DNA of 64,000 nucleotides from Patiria miniata (taxonomy: Eukaryota > Echinodermata > Asteroidea > Valvatida > Asterinidae): NCBI RefSeq assembly GCF_015706575.1, contig NW_024037076.1, positions 15,814,898-15,878,897 of the forward strand, read 5' to 3'. Below the pieces are notes generated by a model. The model saw only the letters and a program-made list of their open reading frames with translations. It did no database searches and had not been told where the DNA came from. The translations under genes were made by a program, and so were the position numbers. Shown here piece by piece: positions 48,318-59,672 of the stretch. The stretch's first letter is position 1. Each line of letters begins with the position of its first letter.

Positions 48318-49944
48318 CCAATGTAATGTAATGTGAAACACAACTTGAAGTGTTCCAACTAATTCTCCTTCGAAATAATACCACCCTTACAATCTATCAG
48401 CGTTGAACTTCTCCGATAAACCATTAACCCGAAACTCAATTATTTCAGAGAAATAGTTTGAAACTGTTGTTGTTTAGGCCGAAATGAGGGGACCGTTCCC
48501 GGTGCATGCAAATCAACAAGGCCAACGTCACAGTCACTGTGATTCGTTTCTAGTGTTTCCTATGCTCCAACCTACATCTCCGGTACACTATTATAGTCGT
48601 TGGAATATGCATATATTAATACCCTTTTGTGGTTATTCGTTTTCTTTCATGATGACCCAAATGCACGGAAACATTTCACAGGTGCTTATTTGTTTTCTAT
48701 CGTACTTTTTGTGCATCGGATTTGCTATCATCCGTAAAACTGTTCACTAAACTTTGCAGTGTCTATTTGTGTCTGTTTTTTTCGCCGTGTTTATTTTGGA
48801 GCAGAGTACAACTTGTTATTTAAAAAAAATCGGACGAAATGAGGGTGTCAGTGTTAATCAACTGCTCAATTTCGTATACTGACGGAATGAATTATAATTT
48901 CGGTTCAGTGACAAAAGTGATATTTAATTGCCCCGTTGCCCGTGTGCAGAATTTCTATTAATAATTATCCTTTCATGCCCACATTGTTTATTGACTTGGC
49001 TCTCCCCAGGACCAAATTGTTTGCTCAGTCATGCGGAAATCACTAGAGCGTGAAAAAATGAGCACGAGTCGAAAACTCACTTTTTTCAACCCAGATTGTC
49101 ACTGCCAAGGAGTGATTAAAATCATAAGTGTTGTGTGTAAAGTTTGTTCCTTGAACCTTACTCTTTTATGTGATGTAAAAATGAAGTCCATACGTGCAAA
49201 TATAAGAAAGTTATGCCTTTTTGTTCATCTGGTCCCAATTATCAAACTGCAAGCCATTTCACCACATGACCTAATGGCACTCCATACCTCAAATTGTGCA
49301 TGGATACATTCTGAAGCACTTTTCTCATGTTTTTGTAATAGTAACACTATGAATAAACCACACCATTAGAAAGATCCGAAAACACTCTTTTAGCTGGTAT
49401 ATAGTCGATGTATGGGCGGCCAAACATATCAACATGCTGCCTTTCTGAAAAGTAGTGAATATATCTGTGCTGAGGATGTTTTGTGTGTGGTTTCCTGGTC
49501 GACTAAAGTCGCCCATGGGAACCAGCAGGGGGGTACTTCTTGTCGACAAAAGTCGCCCATGGGAAGGAAAGTTAACAAAAGGTCTTAAAAACATGCAGGA
49601 ATATGACGGTGGTGTCTCCGTCTTATTGTTGACTTCAAATTATAGTATGGTACTTACCATTATTTAAAAAGGATTAAGAAAATTAATACACGTGTTGTTA
49701 TTTTCACAGCTCCAGACACAATGTGTGCAACTTGGTAAGCCTGCATGTCGAATAAAAATCCAGCAATCATCCCTCGTACCTTGTTTTCGTCCAGCTAAGG
49801 CTGTCGATACGTATTACGTTTCTTGCCTACCGACTCCACCCGGCATCCGAATATCTTTCAAGTTGTTTTTTTGTTTTACTTTAAATAATTGTACCCAACG
49901 GCGGGGGCTAAGCACTTTGCGCTTATACAAATCTATGTGGGCTT
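48318..49944. other. Region upstream of the mucin-like gene, nothing supported
   Basis: It holds a plus-strand open frame of 112 codons at 49031-49369 with no recognisable motif, and a short direct repeat around GTCGCCCATGGGAA (49510 and 49550). Confidence 0.4.
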
Positions 49945-50205
49945 TTCAATACGGCAAAAATACAAAATACAAAATACCTTTTATGGGCGAACCACTCGCT
50001 TTCAATGCGCAATCAGGAAAAATTATTCCACTGTTGTGTGACCGATTTGTATACAAACAAAGAAGCGGTTTGTGTGATTATTTTACAGATTCCAATCGCA
50101 AGCCAAACACCACACTGTGCCGCCTGTGACTTGCTTAATCTATTCGAAACCCGGCAAATTCTCGAGTTTAAAAAATTCCAAAGTTGCTTGAACTTTGTCT
50201 GCCAA
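49945..50205 (+). repeat. Dispersed repeat, inverted partner of 47135-47385
   Basis: Reverse-complement copy of the intron 1 repeat. The short open frames across both are shadows. Confidence 0.6.
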
Positions 50206-50645
50206 GAACTGTTTACATAATTTTATAGTCGACATATATAGGCCTACAATCCTATGTTAAAAGGTGTCTGTCTGTCCGTCTCATGTCTGTCGTGGAAGTT
50301 GCAAGGGTTGATAAGGAGGGAAAGGCAATGTTGCAGTGACCATATATCAGTTGCTGAAGTGAACTCCTCTCATACAACACCGTGCACCACAGACACTTAT
50401 GTCGATAAAAAAAATAATGCTTTGTAGCAAGCAATAAGGATTATCGATATGTCAACAGCAAAACACTCAGCATATCCTAAAAAGGAATTCTTTTGACTCT
50501 GTGCCAGGGAGCTCTTTTCTGCTGACTGTGTAAACAACGCCATTAAATTGGCAGGTTTTAATGCACTGTAAAAAGCATTGGAAATGTGGCCACAGTACCG
50601 TCATAATAAAGTGCTTCCAAACAAACTAAATACATCTCCTACCAG

Positions 50646-51285
50646 CAGGGGCGTAGCACGGTCATTTTTATTGGGGGGTAAAAAATTTCGGGAAAAGGGC
50701 ACTTGCACATCTGTTGTGAAATGTAGACAGGTTTTTGTCTCCAGACACTTGGCCTCCGTAAAATCCAAAAAGCGGGGGGGGGGGGGGGGGTATCCAAAAC
50801 GGCAGATGCCACAAAAAAGGGCACCACCATTTTTTTTTTGAAAAAGGGCACTTGTTCAGAAAAAAAGGGCATGCACTTCGTAAAAAAAGGGCACTCTTTA
50901 CAAATTATTGGGGGGGGGGGGGTTAGTTGAAAAAGGGGCATTTAAATGGAAAAAGACAGTCTTTACAAAATATTGGGGGGGGGGGGTTAAACAAAAAACC
51001 AGAACACATCTTTGGGGGGGGGGGGTAAGAAATGTCGATCCACCAAAAAGTGGGTCCAAAAAATTACGGCGTGGGGTTCGGGGCTCTTAAAATGTTTGGA
51101 TTCTAGATGCTCTGTGGTGCGATCTGAGGCAATTTCTGACGTGACCACTTTAACCAATTTATTTTCAGGAAAAGATGGAGGTGTGCGCAGTGTCTGCCTT
51201 TATTGCGACGTCACTTAAAAAAAGAAAGAAAAAAAGTTGGGTTCGCGTGGCCCCCGTCCCCCCCCCCCCCCGATCCGCCCTTGTC
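50646..51285. mobile_element. Degenerate GGGGCGTAGC / GGATCCGCC-type element with poly-G runs
   Basis: It starts AGGGGCGTAGCACGGTCATT, like 18434 and 21009. It contains several GGGGGGG runs and ends with the same sequence as the element at 51452 (GATGCTCTGTGG to GATCCGCCCTTGT). Confidence 0.5.
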
Positions 51286-51451
51286 ACACCTCTTAAGACT
51301 TTGTATAATCGCAGTAGACCAGTGCTGCTGCTGTAACTAGCCGGAAGCTTTCTCTTTTAACGTTGTCCCCGCCCATCCCGTGCCACTTTGTAACATTTAC
51401 ATTCACAGTGTAGCCCCAAAAGTTGCTGAGAAAATACTAACCGTTATGTGC

Positions 51452-51727
51452 ACAAGGGCGGATCCAGAACACAATTTTTTTGGGGGGGCCAAAAAAAAAA
51501 TTTGGGCCCGCTTAAGGGCTCCGAAATTTTTTTGGATTCTAGATGCTCTGTGGGGCGATCTGAGGCAATTTCTGACCACTTTAACCAATGTTTTTTTGAG
51601 GAAAAGATAGTGGTGTGCTCATTGCCTGCCTTTATTGCGATGTCACATAAACAAACAATTGGTTTCGTTTTTTTTTTGTGGGGGGGCATGGCCCCCTTTG
51701 GCCCCCCCCCCCTGGATCCGCCCTTGT
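51452..51727. mobile_element. 276-bp element with ACAAGGGCGGATCCAG ends
   Basis: Inverted ends ACAAGGGCGGATCC, flanked by the 6-bp direct repeat ATGTGC at 51446-51451 and 51728-51733. Non-coding. Confidence 0.72.
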
Positions 51728-51756
51728 ATGTGCAGGCAGACTTCCTAGTGAAGTTG

Positions 51757-51809
51757 TTGACATGAGCTATGGATTGAAAGGTCCCCGGTTCGAATCTTGC
51801 TGTGTCCCT
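51757..51809 (+). repeat. tRNA-like fragment
   Basis: GGTTCGAATC is a good B box, with a weak A-box-like stretch before it. Confidence 0.3.
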
Positions 51810-52069
51810 TTTTCCAACGACCATTATTTTAATTGGAGGGGAAAAGATAAAACGAAAACCCAAGCGCCTTGCTGCGATTCTGTTAAATTACTGAATAACA
51901 CATAATAAGTGGCTTCAACCACCTACGGGAAAAAAAATATGTGCGCAATTCGCCCTTCGTCAGAAGCTGAATGGCGCGCCATGCTCCATTCGTGCAAAAT
52001 AATGGAAAAAAACACAATAGTGTGACGTCACATGAAGATTTTAAAGGAATTATAAGTCCGTTAGTCAAA

Positions 52070-52400
52070 AAAAAAAAGTCTCCGGTTTCTGGTATGGAGC
52101 TTGCCCCAAAAGTGGTGCGGCGACGCGGCTTTTTTTTTTTTACCTGTTTTTTTTTTTTTTAGGCTTCAAATGTCGGCTGATGACTGCAAATGGTGCCCGA
52201 CTAAACTTAGTGCAAATATATGGGAGTCCAGAGAGGCCACATAAAGCTTATTCTCGATCATAACCCCATCTAAAAACACGTTAAAATTGTGAAGCAGCAG
52301 GATTCCAGTCAAACCAGTGAGTTTGGCGGTTTTGAGACATCATCTTGTATTGAAAAAAAAACCTTTTCATTTTGCCGACGCGCATGGCTACGGCTACGCG
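52070..52400 (+). repeat. Dispersed repeat, inverted partner at 59105-59425
   Basis: About 330 bp with AGTCTCCGGTTTCTGGTATG at one end and GCCGACGCGCATGGCTACGG near the other. It matches 59105-59425 in reverse. Confidence 0.75.
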
Positions 52401-52897
52401 CGCGCATACCAGAAACCGGATACTTTTTTGTTTGGCCTTAACGAATTTAAAGAAAGTGCTTGTTTGTTATTGCAGGCCTTTACATAGTTTTAAAAAAGTG
52501 ACGTGGTTTTGAATGGCCGTTTCGGGTCAGAAATTGCGCACACTATTCAGAAAGAAAATTAGGAGCACCCGGCTCATAATTCGAAAGTTGAAATTAGTAA
52601 ATTGATTACTTGTCGTGGGCCGATTACACTGTGCGATGTCTCTCCTTTGAAAGGTCATAACCATTAGATAATGCTAGAAAATTATCAATTCGATTTGAAA
52701 ATCGATTTTTCAACTTGAAGGTGCCACACCCCAAATGCACGTACACCACTTTTACTTCGCATGGAAGTAAGATGCCAATGCGCAGTTTCTTCTTACGGTA
52801 CCGGTGTAGCGTGAATATCCGACTCCATGAAATATGGACTCATTGGTAGTACTGCGCATGCGTAAGTACATAATATGCTATATTTTTAGTATCATAA

Positions 52898-55800
52898 TAG
52901 ACCGGCAGCCCAGAGCATTTTGATCAAACGAACGAGGTACCAATATCCGAGCACAGAAACATTTATTGTGTAACCTAACATATTCAGATATGGGTGTCTG
53001 CCGGGAACCCCCTGCTGCATGTGGCCCATGGGGCCCAAAAGAAGGGGGCAAATAATGGGCTGGATCAAACATTCGAGGTACCACATAAAACCAAGTTTAA
53101 ATGAACAATTACACCCTACTACGTATAAAATATCCATTGCCAGACAAATTGTCTGCTGCATAGGGCCCGCCAGACACATCCAAAGTGGATGGAGGAGGGG
53201 CGTGGCCGTCACCCCCTTCCTCTTCATTTTCGCTGATACGGTTACAACGTGATGATTACAAAAAAAATGAAACTAGTTTATATTGATGCCTTAGCACTTG
53301 TAGAAAATGCAAATGTAACTGAAGAGTGATTTCAGGTCAGGCTAATTAGTTTAAGAGTGGGGCAGAAAGCGCGAAGGGGGGCGTGGCCGCCACCCCCTCC
53401 GTGTACATTTCGGCTTACATCTTCGCAATGCAATTTTTAAATAATGCCAAATTTCTCTGACAGGTGTGCTGATGTCTTGCAGTTATTTTGACACCAGTTG
53501 TATGAAATTAGGGCATGTCTTCGTCAACAAGTGTTCATTTTCCAGAACAGGTAGGCGTAAGTTAACTTTTCCCATTGAAAATGTACACGTATGCACATAT
53601 GCATGGAAGTGCACTTGAGAGTGGCTCAGGCTAACAGATCGAATTAAAACTTCCCAGATGCATTACAAATTTAAGAGTATGAAAGTAAAACCATGTTTTA
53701 TTGGTGCCTTGGTAGTTTTAGAAAATTACATCGTAAGAATGATTTCAGGTTAGACAAAATTAACTTAAGAAAAGAGTGGAGGGGGCGTGGCCGCCACCCC
53801 CTCCATGTGCATTTTCGTCCATATCGTCACAATGTGCTTGTTTTTAATCCTGCCAAGTTTCTCTGACATATTTACTGATGTATTTCAGTTGCTTTGAAAC
53901 CAATATTATGAAAATAGAGCACACCTTCGTCGCCAAACATCCGTTTTCTAAAACAGGGAAGCCTAATGTTAACTTCTCCATGATCATGTTTAATGTCTAT
54001 GACAGTGCGCATGAGAGTGCCGACGTTAGATGACCATGGCAACTAAATATTTTTAGAGGTTCAATTGAAAGTTCACATATGTACTTCAGATGTCCGGTGG
54101 TGTTTTTTTTTTATCTAAGTACCGGTAATTACATTGAAACACACAGGACTAGCAGGAGATGACTAGTCATAGAACAGTAACGGCTTTGTGGATTGGGCTG
54201 AAGATGGAATTGAATCTTAATGGGCAGCAGTGCAGGGCGGTTAAGGTCAAATATTTTGTACAAAATTGAGCACATGTTAACACATTTTTCAATGGAATAT
54301 ATAGCAGTATTCACTATTACACCAGTTGTATCCATATCGACTTGGGTAAACCACGTTGTAACTCTTTATCAATCCAACTGGTCACCGTCAGAGTGCGACG
54401 TTTGTCCGATGTGCCTGTTGTAAATATTCATTTGCACCTGCTTCGGCATTAAAAAAAAAGGGGGGGGGATGGAGACCAGAGGATGTGAGAAAATTATCTC
54501 TGGGGTCTAAATTCTTAACAAGAAAAAGGTCGCATTTTGAAGTAAAGTGGGTATACAAAGTTCACTCGGTGACATATTAAAGGTCACCAGAGGTCAGACA
54601 TGAACTGTCCATATAGCCTATGTGGAAATTCATATCATGGCAAGAAGACTAGAAGTTTAGATGTGGGTCGTGAAAAAGTAGGGTTTACTTAGTTAATACA
54701 TAGTCTACCTGATGTTCCCCAATACCGATGTTTCCCGAGATCCTTAGGATGGAGGGTTAAGGTTAGGCGTAGGGTTAAGGTTAGGGTTAGGATAAGGGTT
54801 AGGGTTATGGGGTAAGGATTTCGGGGAACATTGGTATTGGGGAACATCGGTATTGGGGAACAGAAGTATGCACCTGCTCCATGGTTAATATCACCATTGA
54901 GGTTTCTCTACCCTCATGATATCACCAAAAACCTTGGGCATTTGAACATTGATCTCTTGAAGCACACCAGAGGTCAGAGATGGAATGCCCTGCACGAAAA
55001 TTCTTTTCATAGCATAAACACCTGCAATTAGAATTGGGTTCTGAAAAAATGGCCTAAGTTAATTACTTGTAGTTGTCGAATAAATAGCCTATAAATGTAC
55101 ACAAAAGCCATGACCTCTGCCAATTATGAATTTTTCCATATCGGATCATTACTTATATAGAACTTAAATTGTATATATATTGTATATACAAATTGTTTGA
55201 TCTCAAAGTAAACAACTATTTAAGATGTTTGACTTTAACAGTCGATACTGCTCAATAAGATTCAATTCCATCTTCAGACTCAAGTCCCAAAACCACTTTG
55301 ACTAGTCATCTGCTACCTGTGTGTTGTAATTACTTATAAGAGGACCACTTGACATCTGTAGTGTAAGTTTTAACTCAACCTTTTGTACTGCATAGCAAAC
55401 ATGTCAGAGAAACTTGGTACGATCAAAACATGCATTGTGACAATATACAAATGTAGGCACAAATGCACTGGAGGGGGTGGCGACCAACTCTTTTTGCACC
55501 ACTCTTTAAGTTAATTTGTCTACTCTAAAACCGGCACATTGTAATTTTCTAAAACTACCAATTAATTAACAAAAACTGGTTATATTTTCGTACTCATAAC
55601 TTTTATGCATCTGGGAAGTTTCAAATGAATTCGATCTGCCACTCTCATGCGCACTACCGGTACCATGCACATGTGCATGTGTGTACATTATCAATGGGAA
55701 CAGTTGTTCAATTATGAATGGGAGCTCTGTTTTCATGCTTTCAAAACAACTAAAATACATCAGTAAACATGTCAGAGGAACTCGGCGCCATTAAAAACAA

Positions 55801-56731
55801 ACACATTGTGACGATATAGACGAAAATACACATGGAGGGGGTGGCGGCCACGCCCCCTCCATTCTTTTCTTAAGTTAATTTGTCTAAAAATCATTATTAA
55901 GAAGGAATTTTCTAAAACTACCAAGGCACCAATAAAACATGGGTTTATTTTCATACTCTTAAATTTTTAATGCATCTGGGAAGTTTCAATTTGATCTGTT
56001 AGTAGCCACTCTCATGTGCACTTCCGTGCATATGTGCACACGTGTACATTATCAATGGGAAATGTTACATTAGGCCTACCTGTTCTGGAAAATGAACATT
56101 TGTTAAAGAAGGTATGCCCTAATGGCATACAACTGGTGTCAAAATAACTGCAAGACATTAGCACACCTGTCAGAGAAATTTGGCATTATTTAAAAATTGC
56201 ATTGCAAAGATGTAAGCCGAAATGTACACGGAGGGGGTGGCGGCCACGCCCCCCTTCGCGCTTTCTGCCCCACTCTTAAACTAATTAGCCTGACCTGAAA
56301 TCACTCTTCAGTTACATTTGCATTTTCTACAAGTGCTAAGGCATCAATATAAACTAGTTTCAATTTTTTTGTAATCATCACGTTGTAACCGTATCAGCGA
56401 AAATGAAAAGGAGGGGTGACGGCCACGCCCCTCCTCCATCCACTTTGGATGTGTCTGGCGGGCCCTATGCAGCAGACAATTTGTCTGGCAATGGATATTT
56501 TATACCTAGTAGGGTGTAATTGTTCATTTAAACTTGGTTTTATGTGGAACCTCGAATGTTTGATCCAGCCCATTATTTGCCCCCTTCTTTTGGGCCCCAG
56601 GGGCCACATGCAGCAGGGGGTTCCCGGCAGACATCCATATCTGAATATGTTAGGTTACACAATAAATGTTTATGTGCTCGGATATTGGTACCTCGTTCGT
56701 TTGATCAAAATGCTCTGGGCTGCCGGTCTAT
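52898..56731. mobile_element. 3.8-kb fold-back element with long inverted arms
   Basis: The ends TAGACCGGCAGCCCAGAGC and their reverse complement lie at 52898 and 56731. Similarity runs through both arms to about 54800. Each arm has repeated blocks around GGGCGTGGCCGCCACCCCC, at 53200, 53380 and 53780 on the left and mirrored at 55480, 55840, 56235 and 56420. No transposase is recognised. The open frames on both arms are mirror images and not coding by any evidence. Confidence 0.75.
54755..54810 (+). repeat. Degenerate telomere-like TTAGGG repeat
   Basis: About eight units of GGTTAGGG/GGTTAAGG type. They are flanked by inverted GTTCCCCAATACC and GGTATTGGGGAAC and lie within 50 bp of the fold-back centre. 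Confidence 0.75.
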
Positions 56732-57495
56732 AATGGGAGCATGGGCGTCGGTACAGCTCGAATTTTTGCTAATCTTCAAAACATGCGTAGTAGACATATC
56801 AAAGATTAAAAACATAACAGAAAAATTGAAAATCAGAAGAAAAAAAATCGTCTCTAGTTATTTTTCCCACCATTGTTCTCCACTATTGCCTTTGCCCAGA
56901 ACGGTTTTGGTCGGTAGGGCCTACGTCAAGTGCAATGACAATATTTTTCGTTTCTTGATCTTCGGCCTCTACGCTGAACAAGGGCGCCCTCCATTCTGAA
57001 ATCCCGGAAGGTATAATCCACTAAGCATTACGTCATTTCTTTTTTCTAAACAAAGACAGCATTGGGGGTGTAACTTGGCGGAATGATGGGGTGAATCAAG
57101 CTTGTTCTAAGCCCGTAACTATTGGTTTTTTATTCCTCAGTTTCTTTTGGTTCAGTGTTTTTGGTCTGTAAGTAATGTCCATGCTGTGTGAGCGCGATAC
57201 CAACCACAATACGGAGGCAGATAATGTGAATGCGATTGTTGACGATTGGCGAAATGGAGCAATGCAAGTCTTCGGTGCCACAACACGGTTTGTGTAGGCC
57301 ATTGGTTTTGTAATAATATAATATTAATAACGCAGTGGCTATCGTTACGGCAGCCGTAACGTATTTCGGAAAAAATTCCGTACTCGGACGTCACTTTTTT
57401 CAATTATTTTTCTAGCGCCAAAAGTTACATCTTTTTTATGGTTATTCCTCCAATTTCCCTCCTTAATTTCTATTTATTAATCAGTCAGTTACTTC

Positions 57496-57563
57496 ATCGG
57501 GATTCGAACCTCTGACGCTTGCTTGATATACACGAGACTCTTAACCGCTAGGCCGTGCACGAT
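57496..57563 (-). repeat. tRNA-like repeat
   Basis: The minus strand has GGCCTAGCGGTTAAGAG (A box) and GAGGTTCGAATCCC (B box), the best pol III pair in the window. Flanking stems do not close. Confidence 0.55.
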
Positions 57564-58032
57564 CGCTGTTGCAATAATCAATCTTTGGACGTATTTGAAG
57601 TATCCATTGAAATAAACTAAATATTCATGAGAAAATAAATATTCATAATGACGTATTGCACTATCATTGGCAGGCTCATGCGACGTCATGGTTGTTGATG
57701 TCAAGTGTATAACGTACCGCTGTCTTTTAGCCACTACAATCAGTTTTGACCGGCTGCTTCAAGTTAGTTCTGCACGACGTATGCATCCAAAATGTGCTCT
57801 AAAAACACATTTTGAGTAAATTTTTTTCACCTTAACACAGCTTCCTGGATTTCTCTTGGTTCAAATGACAAGGTGAGGTGACAATTAATATGTTTGGCAG
57901 CAGATAAATTGACGTCCGAGTATGGAACTTTTCCCGTGAATTTGAACGTTATGAAATTCGGACTTTATTTCCCTTTTGAAAAACATCCTCCAAAGCCTCG
58001 GGTTAGAAAAGGAAAAAAATTCGAGTGCAAAA

Positions 58033-58102
58033 CTGAGATGCGAACCTGCAACCTCGCGGTGCAAAATCCTACCCTCTATCGACTGAGCTGTCGCACTGCT
58101 CG
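58033..58102 (-). repeat. tRNA-like repeat
   Basis: The minus strand has ACAGCTCAGTCGATAGAGG (A box) and GGTTGCAGGTTCGCATCTC (B box). Confidence 0.5.
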
Positions 58103-58249
58103 CTAAAACGTGGGGAAACAAATAATTATATACCTGCGTGCATATCAAAAAAGTATCGTAGAGGGCGCTAAACAATGGCTGCCATAACGATAGCCACTTC
58201 GTATTAATAAACAGTGCTATTTTAATAGTAGTAACTGTTTATCATTTAG

Positions 58250-58665
58250 AAGGCACCCGTGTGCAGAGTTAAAGTTGGGAAAGAATGTTGAAACCTGACG
58301 CTACTTTTTTTTTCTGAAATAAATCATATCAATTATCATCTCAATAACATAAATAAAGGTCAGTCATTGTGGAAATGTTGAAAAGACGTTTGTTTCTCAT
58401 CAGTCCCAGATTAATCTGGGACTGAGAAACATTTCCAATTTTGTTGGCAAATATTTAGAAAATTGGGAAAAAATGTTGCAACCTTACGCCACTTCTGCGA
58501 TAGTGTACAAAGTCTACGGAGAGTCAAGAAGTATTTCCTTGGAAATGTTTCTCAGTCCCAGATTCATGTCTTATCATCATTGTTGCAATGAATGACCTTT
58601 ATTGAGATGATATATGAAGAAAGAGGTGTCGTCAGGTTGCAACATTTTTTCCGAAAATTGTCTTG
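58250..58665. repeat. Imperfect fold-back unit with a perfect palindrome
   Basis: TTGGGAAARAATGTTG-AACCT and related inverted copies surround a perfect 24-bp palindrome at 58401-58424, centred on GATTAATC. The motif CAGTCCCAGATT recurs at 58554. Confidence 0.55.
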
Positions 58666-59104
58666 ACTCTCCATTCGACTTGTACACAACTGCTGAAGAG
58701 CCATCTAAATGTCGGTCGCGTTCGGGTGATGTGGACAATCAGTCGATCATGACACTATCATGACACTAGTCGAACACCTTTTCTTTCTAATTCACAACTC
58801 TGGATTTTTTTTTTTTAAATGTTAGTAAAGCCCGAGATATCCTACAGAATTGATCGATCGCGCAGATCGACCGATTGCACCCAACACGGATACTTCATTT
58901 TTTGCCGACTTTAGTCTTAAAGGTTCCCAATTTATAGTATACAATCAGTTCCAACTTCAGTATTGCACTTGAGCAGGCCAAACCATAGTTGGTATGGGCG
59001 GGACGTGTGGAACAAAACCAAAATAATTATGTAACTAAATACAAGTTAGTTTCACTGGTACTTTTCAGCATGTTTGACCAATGTGTACATAAGGCCAAAA
59101 AAAA
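58666..59104. other. Unassigned sequence
   Basis: No exon or known repeat recognised. TTGATCGATCGCGCAGATCGACC is a local palindromic patch near 58855. Confidence 0.4.
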
Positions 59105-59425
59105 GTCTCCGTAGCCATGCGCGTCGGCAAAGTGAAAAAGTTTTTTTTTCAATGAAAGATGATGTCTCAAAACCGCCAAACTCACTGGTTTGACTGGAAT
59201 CCTGCTGCTGCACAATTTTAACGTGTTTTTAGATTGGGTTATGGTCGAGAATAAGCTTTATGTGGCCTCTCTGGACTCCCATATATTTGCACTAAGTTTA
59301 GTCGGGCACCATTTGCAGTCATCAGCCGAAATTTGAAGCAAAAAAATCAGGTAAAAAAAAAAAAAAGCCGCGTTGCCGCACCACTTTTTGGGCAAGCTCC
59401 ATACCAGAAACCGGAGACTTTTTTG
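59105..59425 (-). repeat. Dispersed repeat, inverted partner of 52070-52400
   Basis: Reverse-complement copy of 52070-52400. The 7-kb gap holds the fold-back element, but the two centres of symmetry differ, so these are separate insertions. Confidence 0.75.
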
Positions 59426-59562
59426 GGGGGGCCTAAGGCATGGTTCTAAGGACGCCCTCTAACTATAGTTGGGACCAACTGTATATAGTTGGGGCAAAAT
59501 TACGCTACGATTACTGATTGATGTACGTGTCCTGATTGTTCTTGTTTCACAATCATCCACAG

Positions 59563-59672
59563 ACGCTACTTGGAAGTTTTTGAGGAATTTGATCGTGGAA
59601 ACAACAAACTGGACAGACAGAATCTACGACAGGCCCTGAATCACATGAAGATATTTCCAACCAGATCCCAAA
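59563..59672 (+). CDS. EF-hand-like gene, exon a
   Basis: 110 nt, acceptor ATCCACAG, phase 2 start, ends in phase 1 at GTTTGT. Encodes RYLEVFEEFDRGNNKLDR then QNLRQALNHMKIFPTRSQ. The loop-like DRGNNKLDRQNL sits between two helices, which fits an EF-hand that has lost several calcium ligands. Upstream exons were not found in the window. The donor is weak. Confidence 0.6.

Larger units (their letters stand above)
57322..58209. mobile_element. 0.9-kb inverted-repeat element carrying two tRNA-like units
   Basis: The ends are ATTAATA, CG and AGTGGCTATCGTTAYGGC. A second, inner inverted pair is CGTACTCGGACGTC / GACGTCCGAGTATG. It contains the tRNA-like units below. Confidence 0.55.

Noticed and set aside
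49031..49369. Plus-strand open frame of 112 codons
   Set aside because: No recognisable motif, no splice signals and an AT-rich composition like the surrounding DNA. Length alone is not enough.
52878..56999. Mirror-image open frames of 71-151 codons
   Set aside because: They arise because the two arms of the fold-back element are reverse complements. No known domain.
57140..57166. Tiny plus-strand exon between a good acceptor and a good donor
   Set aside because: It is 27 nt with no partner exon in phase and no recognisable product.
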